Origin: Macrothele yani
Taxonomy: Eukaryota > Arthropoda > Arachnida > Araneae > Macrothelidae
Reading direction: 5' to 3'
Assembly (NCBI GenBank): GCA_039090855.1
Contig: CM077028.1
Span: 64,795,054-64,859,053 of the forward strand
DNA length: 64,000 nucleotides
How positions within the stretch are numbered: position 1 is the first letter of the stretch; each line of letters begins with the position of its first letter. Below are positions 1 to 10,544 of this stretch, piece by piece. A program made the translations under genes and the position numbers. The notes below the pieces were generated by a model. That model was not told the DNA's origin, made no database searches, and worked only from the letters and a program-made list of their open reading frames with translations.

Positions 1-69
1 AGGGACGGGCGACTGCTTATAGCCCATTGAGTTGCTCACGGTGGTCGTTAAACCTCCAATCAAAAAAAA
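1..69 (+). repeat. SINE-1 copy, 3' end only (cut by window edge)
   Basis: This is the last part of the commonest repeat in the window. It carries the conserved SINE-1 body (ggacgggcgactgcttatag, then gttgctcacggtggtcgtta) and the A-rich tail after cctccaatc. The tRNA-like head lies outside the window. Confidence 0.85.
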
Positions 70-2106
70 AATCGTTAGAAAGCAAGCACAGTGGTTCCCG
101 TCCTTCAAAACCCGTAAAAAATACATAGTGGCCCTAAACTGCATTGTTTCATTTATTGTAAAAATAAAATTCATGCAGATGGCAAACAATTACGTTCACT
201 TACTCCTGCTGTGGCCAGATGGCAAAAAAAGTGTTAAAACAGTAAAAGCATTTTCGGAAACTTAGAATTGATCAGTTATAAATGAAAATGTTACGGTAGT
301 TCATGCACAGAAGCACAATAAGTATTATTTCCTTTCCTTTTTTTTTTACTTTTTCATTTCTTTTACAAATATAAATGAAAGAATACCTAGTTATATTCTG
401 CGAAAAAAAAATTAGTTATATTCTAAGAATTTCCTGGTTTAAGATAAAAGAAAAGTTTACTAATCATATTTCTTCAACATACGTATGAAATAATAACACA
501 CTGTTACTAACTGTATTGGAATTCTCAATTTTTAGACTTAAATGAGAGAAGAAACTGATTTGAAAATATAAAATAATCATTTTAGGTTCGCAAGGGGAAT
601 TTTAAAATTAACTTTCATACGATAAGATTCTAAATGAAAAATTCTGTATGTCGTTTATGAACGATAAAGTAGAACCAAAATTCCTGACGTAACGTTTTCC
701 TGTTACTAAAGAGTTTACCGTGTGACGTAACGCATCTCTGATGTCATGTCAGAATGATTTGCACGGAATGGCGTCACACCTGCAGCTGTGAAAAATCGGT
801 CTTCGTTACTGTGACAAAAAAACAAAGTGGTACACGCGTGCATTCTGCGCGTGTAGGTGATGACGTTGTCTGCACGAAAACATGAAAAGGTAAGGGTGAC
901 GTCATAGATATTTCTTTCTCTGTTGTTGCTATGGTGACGACTTTCCGCTGTGCCACAGCAGCGGTACTGACGTTCAGACAAAGGAAATTATATTGTTTTA
1001 GATTGTCTTCTTGATAACGCAGAGCTCTGCCACTAAACGGTGTCAATACATGCTTCTACTTGGAAGAGTATCTCTAGTTCTAACTATCCTTTTTCGTAAG
1101 ATACTATTCACTATGGAGAATATCAAGCTCGTTTTCTTCTTCAAACAACATTCGGAAGGGTTGAAGTCACATTCCGTTTACTTCCATACCTGTGCTTCAA
1201 AAAGTTCAATCTGAAAACATTTTCCTTTTTCGGATATCTTCTGCTATGAAGAACATTTTGCTTACAGTTTGTGAGAATTAATGACGCTAATTTCTTTCGA
1301 TAGTGGGGTAAGTTGGTGTTTCTGCTGACAATTATTTTATCGGTAGTATATATTTCGTTTAACAATTCTTTTCACAATGGGTACATTCACTATGATAAAA
1401 AATGCACACATCGCACATTTTTCATCATGCACAGTTTTCTAGCTAGGAGATGTAAATGCATTTTATCTTTAGGTGATTTTCCACGTACCTAAAATGCTCT
1501 TTCAAAACCTCTTTTATGTGTCGGAAGGAATTCAAAAGAAGTACCTTAATAATTCGGCATTTTCTTAGATTTTTTTCCTTTTTCTGGAAAGAAAAGCAGA
1601 ACTTCCGTGTGCTGTTCTTAGATGTATTTTCCTGATGGTACTGCTGTGTAGAAGTAATTTTTAGTTCTTCTAAAGTAGAATGCGGGAACGTTCGTATGAT
1701 ACATCCGTAAATAGTAATAATTGACAAAGTCCAAAACCATAGTCGAGAATCATGCACGTCAAAATGAAATTTTTGCCACACAGGAGCAGTTGAAAGAATT
1801 ACCAGAAAGGGGGAAATTTTTTTACATCAATGGAGTTTCAAAAACCAAATTTTCGAGGACGTACAGATAAGTTCTGAAGCACAAGAGTGTTGAGCCCTCT
1901 GCGATTTCCTAAGTCTCCATCAGAAAGTTTTAAACCTACTGGACCATATCAGAAATGGGCAATCACAGCGGGCAAACATGCGGCCAGTTTCTTTTCCCCA
2001 GCGGCCAGTTTCCTTTCACCCATCTGATCCACCAGCTTCTATGTCTACATGCACCGCTGATTGCTGGAAGATTTTTGCGTGCACCCTTAATACGGTTGTG
2101 CGTATT
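70..2106. other. AT-rich stretch without a supported gene
   Basis: I see no open frame with recognisable domains, no tRNA-like sequence and no terminal repeats. Composition is AT-rich except for a more GC-balanced part near 715-970. Short open frames here have no family resemblance that I can name. Confidence 0.6.
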
Positions 2107-2281
2107 CGTTACTTAGATACAGGAGAGCCCACTTTTCACTTGAGCAGGACATATACACTGAATGGCCACTTTATTATGACCACCTGACAGTTTTAAGCAA
2201 ATGAGCTATGGCTGCGCGCTGTTGCCGCCAGAGAGCGAGCCTAGTATAAAAAGGGAAAGCTTAGTGCTTGCGACAGTAGTA

Positions 2282-3822
2282 CACTGCCGGACAATTGCTA
2301 AGGACGGATGACAATAGCAACGATAGCAACCATAAAATGGAAGACAGGAAAATGGGGAAATTAGCATAAGTGCGGGATACAGTAAGACGTGTTGTGCGTA
2401 TGCAAATTTTGGATTGCCGAACTTGTTCGTGACGTCATAGCGCTGATAAGAGATATAAAGGATTTGACGCGTATTGACCGTTGTTGTTCAAACGCAAAGT
2501 TGAAAGGGAAAGAATCAATTGACAAACTTGCAATTTTCAGTATGTCTTCCCGACATCACCTAGATGATTTTACGCGTGGCCGTATTATTGGCAAGATTGA
2601 AGAAGGGCGAAAAATAACAGATGTTGCCAGGGAGTTCGACGTCAGCCACAGTGTTGTTTCAAGGCTTTGGAAATCATTTCAAACAAATGGAGAGTGTAGC
2701 AAACGTCACGGGGGAGGTCGTGTTCGCAGTACAACACCTGCAAAAGATCGGTATATAGTGCTATCAACAAAAAGACACCGGCACAGCACGGCTAGTGAGG
2801 TAGCAAATCAGTTTATGGCTGCTACTGGCAAGCGGATCTCCCGAAAAGCTGTCGCCAGACGTTTGCATGAAGGAGGACTATATGCCCGCCGTCCTGTTGT
2901 GTGCATCCCATTGTCCAGACGTCACCGTACCGCCCGTTTGCAATGGTGCCATCAACATCGCAATTGGACTGATAACGACTGGTCTGCTGTCCTCTTCTCA
3001 GATGAGAGTAGATACAGTCTATCGTCTGATTGTCGACGACAACTGATTTGGCGTGATAGTGGTACTGCATATTGTCCAGCAAACATACAGGAAAGGGACC
3101 GATATCCGACATGTAGTGTCATGGTATGAACTGGCATCATGATCAATGGCCGTACGTCCCTCTATGTGCTTCCAACTGGGACTATGACTAGTCAACGATA
3201 CATTAATGATGTTCTGCTACCTCATGTTCGCATGTTCCGTGGTGCTGTCGGTGATAGATTCATTTTCATGGACGACAACGCAACATGTCATCGAAAAGTC
3301 GCTGTCCAGGAGTGTCTTGAGAGCGAGGATATTCAACGCCTCGTATGGCCAGCACGTTCTCCAGATCTGAATCCCATTGAAAATGTGTGGGATGCTTTGG
3401 GGAGGAGTCTTGCTGGTCGCCAATGCCCTCCAATAAACAAGGACACCCTCATCCGTGCACTGACAGAGAAATGGGATAAATTACCCCAACAGCTGCTTGA
3501 TAATGTTGTGCAAAGCATGACACGACGTGTGGAATCTCGCATCGCCCTCCATGGTGGCCATATCCCGTATTGACATCTTACGCCGGAACGCCTGCGGACG
3601 GTAATTGCATTTTTTTCATGTTTACGTATTCTGCACAAAATGGCCTGTTTGTCCCTTGAACACGTTCCAAAGCCTCCTGGATTTCAGAGCACAATAAATT
3701 GTCTTTCTTGTAATGTCCTGGCATTCTGACATTATTTTGTTTCACTTGGCATCCAACCACACTTACGTTTTTATGCGCTATATGGCTGTTTATGATCCGT
3801 CCTTAGCAATTGTCCAGCAGTG
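2282..3822 (+). mobile_element. Tc1-like DNA transposon A, copy 1 (inside B)
   Basis: The element runs from CACTGCCGGACAATTGCTA to its inverted counterpart ending CAGTG, 1541 bp, with TA duplications at 2280-2281 and 3823-3824. The inverted repeats are about 30 bp. It sits about 25 bp upstream of the start codon of element B's transposase. A near-identical copy is at 54222-55760, so this family moved relatively recently compared with B. Confidence 0.95.
2542..3573 (+). pseudogene. Tc1-like transposase of element A, copy 1 (one nonsense codon)
   Basis: The frame encodes about 343 residues, the usual length for a Tc1 transposase, which binds terminal repeats and moves the element by cut and paste. 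The N-terminus from MSSRHHLDDFTRGRIIG has two helix-turn-helix-like segments. The catalytic triad is visible: D in FSDESRYSL, D in FMDDNATCHR and E in SPDLNPIENVWD, with 34 residues between the second and third (DD34E). The frame stays open upstream to 2389, but the ATG at 2542 matches the family start. A TGA at 3127-3129 replaces the tryptophan codon (TGG) present in copy 2, just after SVMV, and is otherwise the only break. The remaining frame is intact to the TGA at 3571-3573. Confidence 0.93.
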
Positions 3823-3846
3823 TAGTAGTGATTTTTGGGTGACGAG

Positions 3847-4878
3847 ATGAGTAAAAAATGCGATTTGACGGACTTGTTTGATTCTAGGAGCTCGGAGCCA
3901 TGGAGCGAGTATCACCGAAACGCCGCATTCGTGAAATGTTCCAGAGCAGCTGTTGTTAAAGTGTTTAAAGACTTGACTGTCAGTCAAAAAACTGGGTCTC
4001 TACGTGCAACGTGTGGTTGTCATCGACTAGTGACTGCTCGGGCGGAACGGAGATTGTCCAGATCGGTAACAGACAACAGAAGGGCAACAGTACAGCAAAT
4101 TACAGATCATCCTAATCAAGGATCCCCTCAAATGATCTCTGCGCGCACTGTTTGCCGTACACTTCAACGAATAGGATATGGCAGCCGAATGCCTGTTCGA
4201 ACACCTTTGCTGTCTGTAGTTAACAAGAGAAAACGTCTCCAGTTCGCACAGGAGCACAAGGATTGGACAGTCGATAATTGGAAGCAAATTATGTGGTTCG
4301 ATGAATCACGGATTCAGTTGCACCATGCCGATGGCCTAGTGAGAATTTGGCGAAAACAGCACGAAAACATGGACCCCAAAAGCATTGCTACGACCCTTCA
4401 AGCTGGTGGAGGCAACGTTATGGTTTGAGGAATGTTTTCCTGGCATGCTTTGAGCGCTTTAATTCGTGTTGATCAACGTCTGATTGGCACATTATATCTA
4501 AACATCGTTGCGGACCAAGTGCGTCCTGCCATGTGGATGGTTTATCCCAATGGCGATGGCTACTTTCAACAGGATAATGCGTCCTGCCATAGTGCTCGTA
4601 TTGCACAGGATTGGTTTCAGGAACATGCTGGTGAGTTTACTTTGCTTAGGTGGCCCCTACAATCTCCAGGTCTCAACCCCATTAAGAATTTGTGGGATGA
4701 AGTTGAACGAGCCATCAGACAGCTGGATTCACAACCCTGCAATCTCACACTCCTGGAAAGTGCTATTCATCAAGAATAGTCTCAGAATCCACAAACCACC
4801 TATCAACATCTCGTGGAGTCTATGCCACGAAGAATCGACGCAGTATTAAAGGCAAAAGGTGGCCCAACGAAGTACTGA
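3847..4878 (+). pseudogene. Tc1-like transposase of element B (decayed)
   Basis: The product would be about 343 residues. It shows the N-terminal DNA-binding half, then a first catalytic D in MWFDESRIQL, a second D in YFQQDNASCHS, and the motif SPGLNPIKNLWDE where the catalytic glutamate of NPIE is replaced by lysine. Two in-frame stops interrupt it: TGA at 4426-4428 and TAG at 4777-4779, both at positions where the family has tryptophan. The C-terminal segment VESMPRRIDAVLKAKGG continues in the same frame to 4878. The stops plus the lost acidic residue mean it cannot be active. Its damage exceeds that of element A, which agrees with A being the later insertion. Confidence 0.92.
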
Positions 4879-5350
4879 GGGGGTGGTCATAATAAAGTGG
4901 CCACTAGGTGTAGAAAGCATTTTGATCACTTAGTTATTCCTTAAATACAAGAGAGTACGCTTTTCATTTCAGCAACATGTATAGAAACATTTTGATTACT
5001 TAGTCATCCCTTAAATACTCCTACAAAAGTCCACTTTTCATTTGAGCGAGATGTATAGAAAACATTTCGGTTGCTTAGTCATCCCTTAAATACAGGAAAG
5101 CTCACTTTTCATTTGAACACCACGTATAGAATGTATTTTGATCGCTTAGTCACTCCTTAAATACAAGTGTCCACTTTCCATTTGAGCAGGATGTACAGAA
5201 AGCATTTTGATTGCTTAGTCATTACTTAGGTACAGGAAAGTCCACTTTTCACTTGAGCAGGACGTATAGAAAGCATTTTGATTGCTTAGTCATTATTTAA
5301 AAACAGGACAGCGCACTTTTCATTTGAGAGGTAAGTATAGAAAGCATTTT

Positions 5351-6257
5351 CACAACTGAATTTTTAAAACAGAAATCTCAAACAAGTGACTTTAATTACA
5401 CTAAACTTTTTTTTTCATGAGAACACTGTATGAAGTCGAAATAACATAACCATAATATAGTACATTAGTTTTGCTTTCCTTAACGTTACTTACCTTGATG
5501 TGATTAAGAAAGGTAGCTGAGAAATGTATTAATGATCAAGGTTCAAAATTTAATTTAAGGTGCGTAACTTTTTGAGGGGTAAGAGGAAGGTAAGAATTCT
5601 AAAGCACTTCTGCTGTATAAAGACTATAGTTTTTGAAAGTATCAGTCCGATTACTAAACGTATTATTCATTTTACACAAACTTCCAATAATATAGTCAAA
5701 TAACACAATTTTTTTAGCAGAATAGTTCTAAGGCTATTCGATGATGCGATGAAAAATCTGGCAGAACTTAATATTTTCTTTAACTCTATTTTTTTATATT
5801 TTTCATGAATGAGGAGCATATGACGACACAACCATTTCTTTCGATACCTGAATTTCATTGGTGTCTTGAGAGACGAAGGCCCCGCTTCAATATCAAAGGA
5901 CTCGAAAAATATGACTACGTACGTAAGAAACGAATAAAGCAGAATATTTTAGCGGATGCATGACTGTATCTGTTTCCATAGAAGTAGCGTGCTGAAGACC
6001 AGACAGAACTGCACGCAACATCTATGCCAGATGCCGGAAATGAAGCCAGGAACCCCTCAACGTCAGCGGAAAGAATTTTAATAATTTCTCATCCTGTGTA
6101 TAGAACGAAGAAATTTATTCGAGTGCATGACGTTTCAGGTAGTTTGAAAGTTTAAATTATAAGAAACGCCAATTTAGAATAAAATTTCAAACGTACTTCA
6201 TATGTACACACACAGGCCAAAAATTGCGAACCTTTATGAAACGACATTCTCATAATA
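5351..6257. other. AT-rich stretch, nothing recognised
   Basis: The stretch begins at the minisatellite edge and contains no supported gene, tRNA-like sequence or terminal repeats that I can identify. Confidence 0.55.
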
Positions 6258-6269
6258 AACGCCAATATA

Positions 6270-6900
6270 CACCGAGTGATCACTGAATCATGACCACCGC
6301 TATCAAAATTCGATGCGGCCCGTTGATCACGTGATTTCCGAGAAGGCACGATTAGTGGACCGACGTAGCATATATGGGTGAGAGTGGAGAAGTAGGTAGT
6401 AAAATTCGGAGTGTGATGGGTAAACAGAAAGATTTATCGGACTTCGAGAAAGGACCGATAATAGGAGCTCCGGGTGCGGGTGCGGGTGCCTGGATATCCC
6501 AAACGGCTGAATTGGTGGGTTGTTTGGGAGCCACCGTAGTTAAAACGTGTGAGGTCTGGCGTAAAAATGGTCTGACAACACAGACCATTTTGACAAAACT
6601 GCACAGGACAGTGATAGGTTGATATGAGAGATGAGCGCTGGGTCCAACGACTCGTACAGCTCAACAGACTCAGCACTCTTCAACAGTTGACTTAACAATA
6701 CAAGAGGTCAACCCGGAAAAGTATTTGTCATGACCATGCGTCGCACTCATTGGCTACAACAGCAGCCGACCTAGACGACATCCCCTCCTAATCACGGTTC
6801 ATCGGCGCCAAAGACTCTTCTTCTGCAAGGATCATGCAAGGGTAAAAACAAGAATTTACGGAGATTGCTCCGCCACTGACAAATTCACTCCGGAGTGAGT
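6270..6900 (+). mobile_element. Degenerate Tc1-like element C
   Basis: The left end reads gtgatcactgaatcatgacc, resembling the end of element B. It is followed by a Tc1-like N-terminal coding remnant and then sequence with many disruptions such as ctcctaatcacggttcatcg. I could not find a right terminal repeat, so the right limit is approximate. Confidence 0.6.
6416..6622 (+). pseudogene. Tc1-like transposase N-terminal fragment (element C)
   Basis: The start MGKQKDLSDFEKGPIIGA matches the typical Tc1 opening in which an aspartate/phenylalanine-rich segment precedes the first helix-turn-helix. The next part (TAELVGCLGATVVKTCEVWRKNG) corresponds to the helix that recognises DNA. A small GAGAGA stretch expanded from a GCGGGT repeat sits where family members have a single glycine/alanine pair. 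The frame ends at 6622 and the catalytic half is not readable. Sequence further right to about 6900 may be the same element after frameshifts. Confidence 0.65.
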
Positions 6901-7215
6901 TGCTATAATCGATTAAGTTACACCGACGGAATGCATCGCCGGAGATTTGTCGTCTTGACACGTGCTTTACCTCTGCGAGCTACTTCAAGCATGGTTTGCT
7001 AGCTGACCCGGAAACCTACGATTCGGCCCCAGCTCTTTCTCAAAGCGAGGGGGAAGAGGAGATATATGCGACCTACCTAACCCAGAGGTAACGCACACGT
7101 CAAGACGGCATAGTTGCAACGATAAGCTTCATCGGTGTAGTTTAGTTGACACAACAACTAGCTCCAGAGCAAGGGGCCGTGGTTTCGAACTCCACCACTG
7201 GCAAAATGAGCTTGT
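6895..7215. repeat. tRNA-headed SINE-3 palindrome
   Basis: Two SINE-3 pieces face each other. The left piece (6920-6985) is antisense (cgtcttgacacgtgctttac), and the right piece (7085-7205) is sense (ggtaacgcacacgtcaagac) followed by a tRNA-like segment with B-box-like ggtttcgaactcc. Sequence at 6985-7085 matches the SINE-3 upstream body also seen in antisense near 59890-59990. Confidence 0.7.
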
Positions 7216-7452
7216 TACGCTATAACAGTCACCCGTACGACTCATCAAATACCTGGTGTTTTACAGTAGCACAATATACAACACCATGTGCACCATCTGA
7301 AGGGAGGTTATCCGTTGCCACAATAATCTTAATCTCATGCAAATGTTATCCATAATATCCGGTCTCGCTACAGAACGTCAAAATCAAGTCCGCCAACAGA
7401 CGATTGAAATTCAGTAATCAATTGAAACATTCGACGTTTATCAGGAACACCA

Positions 7453-7532
7453 AACAGAAATCATCGCTCTTACCACGTTAATAAGTGAGTTTCAGAAAAA
7501 TTCTCATCAGTCATCACCCGGAATCTCACCTA
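7453..7532 (-). repeat. SINE-2 fragment, antisense
   Basis: The order catcgctcttaccacg, aaaattctcatca, gggtcttcc is the reverse complement of the tail and T-arm of the adjoining SINE-2 copy, so the two are head to head. The same order is seen in antisense at 61144-61535. Confidence 0.8.
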
Positions 7533-7832
7533 GGGTCTTCCTTAATTATCCATTCGCCTCCTAGTTATTTGTTCAGTTGCTGCTTCCCATCTTTGGTGAA
7601 ACCCCAGCACTGTGCGGGGCTCCATGAAGCAATATGCCATGTACAATAGTTTGGCAGTTAATTACATGTGAGTCTGGAAAATTCGAGGCCGCTGTGGTGC
7701 AGTGGTAGCATGTCCGGCGCGTAACTGGAAGACTCTGGGCTCGACTCCCGGAGGCGGCTGATGAGAATTTTTTCTGAGACTCACTTTTTAACGTGGAAAG
7801 TGCGATGATTTCTCTTTGATAAGTAGTTAATC
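7533..7832 (+). repeat. SINE-2 copy, sense
   Basis: A 150-bp leader (from ttaattatccattcgcctcc) precedes a tRNA-like part at 7687-7757: an A-box-like gtggtgcagtggtagcatg, a T-arm ctcgactcccgg, and pairing ends gccgc/gcggc. A 70-bp tail with gtggaaagtgcgatgatttc follows. The reverse complement of 61144-61400 matches the whole order. Confidence 0.82.
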
Positions 7833-7840
7833 AATTTATT

Positions 7841-7921
7841 TTGATTGAAGGTTTAATGACCACCGTGATCAAATCAATGGGCTATAAGCAGTCGCCCGTC
7901 CCTAATTTGGCTTTACGGCAA
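7841..7921 (-). repeat. SINE-1 fragment (3' end only)
   Basis: The sequence starts ttgattgaaggtttaatgac and covers the 3' body of SINE-1 in antisense, ending abruptly at tccctaatttgg, so the tRNA-like head is missing. Confidence 0.8.
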
Positions 7922-8237
7922 TAAACATTCGTTAATCCACCTACTTAAGTGCCTCTCAATGTCAAGAATGAGTAAACCTTATCGTTTGTTGTTATGATTT
8001 AATTTTACTTAGTATGTACTGAACTGTGGCTCGTTGCGGTCGTGAGTGATGCAAATAAATGCAGTGTACGTAAATACATGTATACTCTCGAATCACTCGT
8101 TTTGTTCCACTCCCACAAAGATCTTGGCATCAGAAAGATGCACAGCATAAATTATCTACAAAGTGTACCAAGGGTACTCTCTCTCGACTTTTTCTACATG
8201 CAACTCTCATTTTGATAATTTCATGTCCTGTTTGTAT
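7922..8237. other. Unassigned spacer
   Basis: No gene or repeat recognised between the SINE-1 fragment and the foldback element. Confidence 0.5.
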
Positions 8238-8255
8238 AACTTTTTAAGTTACATG

Positions 8256-8360
8256 ATAAAATTACACAGGAAAAAATTACACGGAATGAAATTACACAGC
8301 AAAAATTACACAATGAAAAAATTACGCGAAGGAAAAATTACAAAAGTCGGAAATTACACA
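8256..8360. repeat. Left terminal tandem repeats of the foldback element
   Basis: About seven degenerate units of 12-18 bp share the core aaattacac (for example aaaattacacaggaaaaaat). The reverse complement forms the right end at 9335-9515. Confidence 0.82.
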
Positions 8361-8434
8361 TAGAATGAATTTTACAACAGATTATACAAAATTTGTAACC
8401 ATGATTATACAAAATCATGAAACTCTAACTTAGT

Positions 8435-9285
8435 CTGTAGACCGTTTTTCGAAGGGGTCGGAGCCCGGAAGGGTCAGGGCCCCCCATACAAAGTGTTCGT
8501 AAAATCTACAGTTTTAAATTTAGAACCACCAAATTTGGTATACTATCTCATGGTACTCTAACTTAGACGGTAGACGGTTTTTGGAAAGGAACGGGACGGG
8601 GGTCAGAGCCCCCCTCCCAAAAAATGTTCGTAAAATCTACATTTCAAAATTGCCTTTATTCTTCAGTAAAATAACATTTCTATGTACATGACAATGGAAT
8701 TCTGCCAATAAATACAGCGGTATATAGTTTTCAATTTAGAATCACAAAATTTGGTAACAGTTTACCAAATTTGGTGGCTCTAAATTGAAAACTGTAGATT
8801 TTACGAAGAAAATTTTGTATGGGGGGCTCTGACCCCCGGCTCTACCCCCTTCGAAAAACCATCTACCGTCTAAGTTAGAGTACCATGAGATAGTATACCA
8901 AATTTGGTTGTTTTAAATTGAAAACTGTAGATTTTACGAATTTTTTGAGGGGGGGGCTCTGCTGACCCCGCGGTCTCCAACCCCTTCCAAAAACCGACTA
9001 AGTTAGAGTTTCATAAGGTAGTATACCAAATTTGGTGGTTCTAAATTGAAAACTAGATGTTACAAAAAAAAATGTTGGGGGGGGGGGCTCTGACCCTCCC
9101 CCTTCCCGTTCCGTTCCAAAAACCGTCTACCGTCTAAGTTAGAGTGCTATGAGATAGTATACCAAATTTGGTGGTTCTAAATTTAAAACTGCAGATTTTA
9201 CGAAAATTTTATACGGGGAGCCCTGACAATCGGGCTCTGACCCCTTCCAAGGACCGTCTACAGTCTAAGTTAGAGTTTCATTATT
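8435..9285. repeat. Internal ~165-bp repeats, inverted, in the foldback element
   Basis: Units share ctaacttagacggtagacgg, a pyrimidine/purine run with gggctctgaccc, gtaaaatctaca and accaaatttggt. About one and a half units run antisense (8435-8660) and about four run sense (8765-9285). A 100-bp non-repeat spacer at about 8660-8745 separates the orientations. Confidence 0.8.
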
Positions 9286-9334
9286 TTGTATAACCATGGC
9301 TACTAATTTTGTATAATCTGTTGTAAAATTCATT

Positions 9335-9515
9335 CTATGTGTAATTTCCGACTTGTGCAATTTTTTCTGTTGTAATTTCCGACTTGTGCAATTTTTTCTT
9401 CGTGTAATTTCTTGTGTAATTTTTGCTGTGTAATTTCATTCCGTATAATTTCATCCTTGTGTAATTTTTGCTGTGTAATTTCATTCTGTGCAATTTTTTC
9501 CTGTGTAATTCAGTC
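9335..9515. repeat. Right terminal tandem repeats of the foldback element
   Basis: Units with core tgtgtaattt alternate with ttttttc spacers, in the opposite orientation to the left end. One 32-bp segment (tgtaatttccgacttgtgca) is directly duplicated. Confidence 0.82.
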
Positions 9516-9533
9516 CTGACACCAACTTTTTAA

Positions 9534-10544
9534 CAGTCATGATGCAAAGTTTTATGTGATTATCTACTTTGGGTTTCACCTTCCATGAATATAAGTTTTC
9601 AGCAAGTTAAAAAGTAACAGACTGGAGATTACGACAGCAAACAATGCTAGCATCTTGAGGAAACAAATTACTCATGAATTAATTACGCAGAACCGTATTT
9701 CTTCCAAAGGAGCAAAGCAGAAAACTTTGTTACTAGCCTTTTACGGGAATTTAAATAGTACATTTAGGTCCTTTACTAAAGTTGTAGCTGCATAATTTGC
9801 TGAACTCCTTATGAACTTGCCGATCCTCTAGAAATTCTGCGGAGATTAAGTTATTGAGTTATTTAAGAATAAAGTTGAGCACTACAACAGAAGAGCAGAG
9901 CAGTCGTCCTTTTAAAAATACATTACTATGGAAATGTGTTCTCGCTCGTTTTCTCTCTTTCGCCTTAACTTTTTTTCTCATATTGATTGTTAGTTGCTCA
10001 AAATGAAAATGCGCTTCAATGAGGCTACGGCTAAAGTTTGGTTCGGCAAAAGAGTTAGAGATACGCAGTATCGTGTTTAAGTCAAAAAGCTTAGAGTAAC
10101 GTTATTGATCATTACTACCTCAAAGCTCTTCGTGACCTTTCTAATCCCATTAAGAATTCGGAGAAGAGAAGTTCTTAGTTTTTCTTAAACGCGCCTTTAC
10201 ATTGAACTTTCCAAACGAAGCAAAATGTCTAATGGCAGAACAGGAGTAAAAACATGTATTTAAGCGCAATGTGACATTATACAAATCAGAAGCTTTTAAC
10301 TCTTTTGGAATAGTTTGCGTGCGTTATTTTACAAACGGTCTGACTTTAAAAAGACTCGTAAGTGCATTCTTTAAGCTTGGTTTATAACAGCCACTACAGT
10401 CACCTGGGGCTAGAGGAGTTAATAACTAATCGAAGTTTATCTACAGCAGAAAAAGAATGAAACAAAACTTCAAGGCACTCCGGAAATTTGTATTTCAGCA
10501 AGAAAGCTTAGCTTCCCCCGAGTTCCTCGGACACAGAATAACCA
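9534..10544. other. Unassigned AT-rich stretch
   Basis: No open frame with recognisable domains, no terminal repeats and no tRNA-like sequence seen. Confidence 0.5.

Larger units (their letters stand above)
2156..4910 (+). mobile_element. Tc1-like DNA transposon B (interrupted by element A)
   Basis: Terminal inverted repeats begin CACTGAATGGCCACTTTA at 2156 and end with the complement of CACCTAGTGGCCACTTTA at 4910. TA target duplications lie at 2154-2155 and 4911-4912. Without the 1543 bp contributed by element A and its TA, the element is about 1.2 kb, a usual size for compact Tc1 elements. It lies inside a 71-bp minisatellite. Confidence 0.92.
2107..5350. repeat. 71-bp minisatellite, split by nested transposons
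   Basis: A partial unit lies at 2107-2155 and the array resumes at 4911. Six units follow at about 4911, 4981, 5055, 5126, 5195 and 5266, with lengths of 69-74 bp, then a partial at 5337. Each unit has the order tagaaagcattttgatt, cttagtcat, aaatacagg, cacttttcatttgagcagga. The break falls exactly at the TA flanks of element B, so the transposon inserted within one unit. Confidence 0.88.
8248..9523. mobile_element. Foldback-like element with 10-bp target duplication
   Basis: The 1276-bp element is flanked by identical 10-bp direct repeats aactttttaa at 8238-8247 and 9524-9533. Its two ends are inverted: left aaaattacacagg, right cctgtgtaatt. Each end has short tandem repeats of the attacac type, and the interior holds about 165-bp repeats in both orientations. 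There is no coding potential. This layout, long inverted repeats built from short tandem repeats, is that of foldback (FB-type) elements. The mobilising transposase is not in the window, so the superfamily is unknown. Confidence 0.8.

Noticed and set aside
1443..1781. 112-residue minus-strand open frame as a gene
   Set aside because: It has no recognisable domain, lies in AT-rich sequence and has no supporting splice or promoter signal that I can judge.
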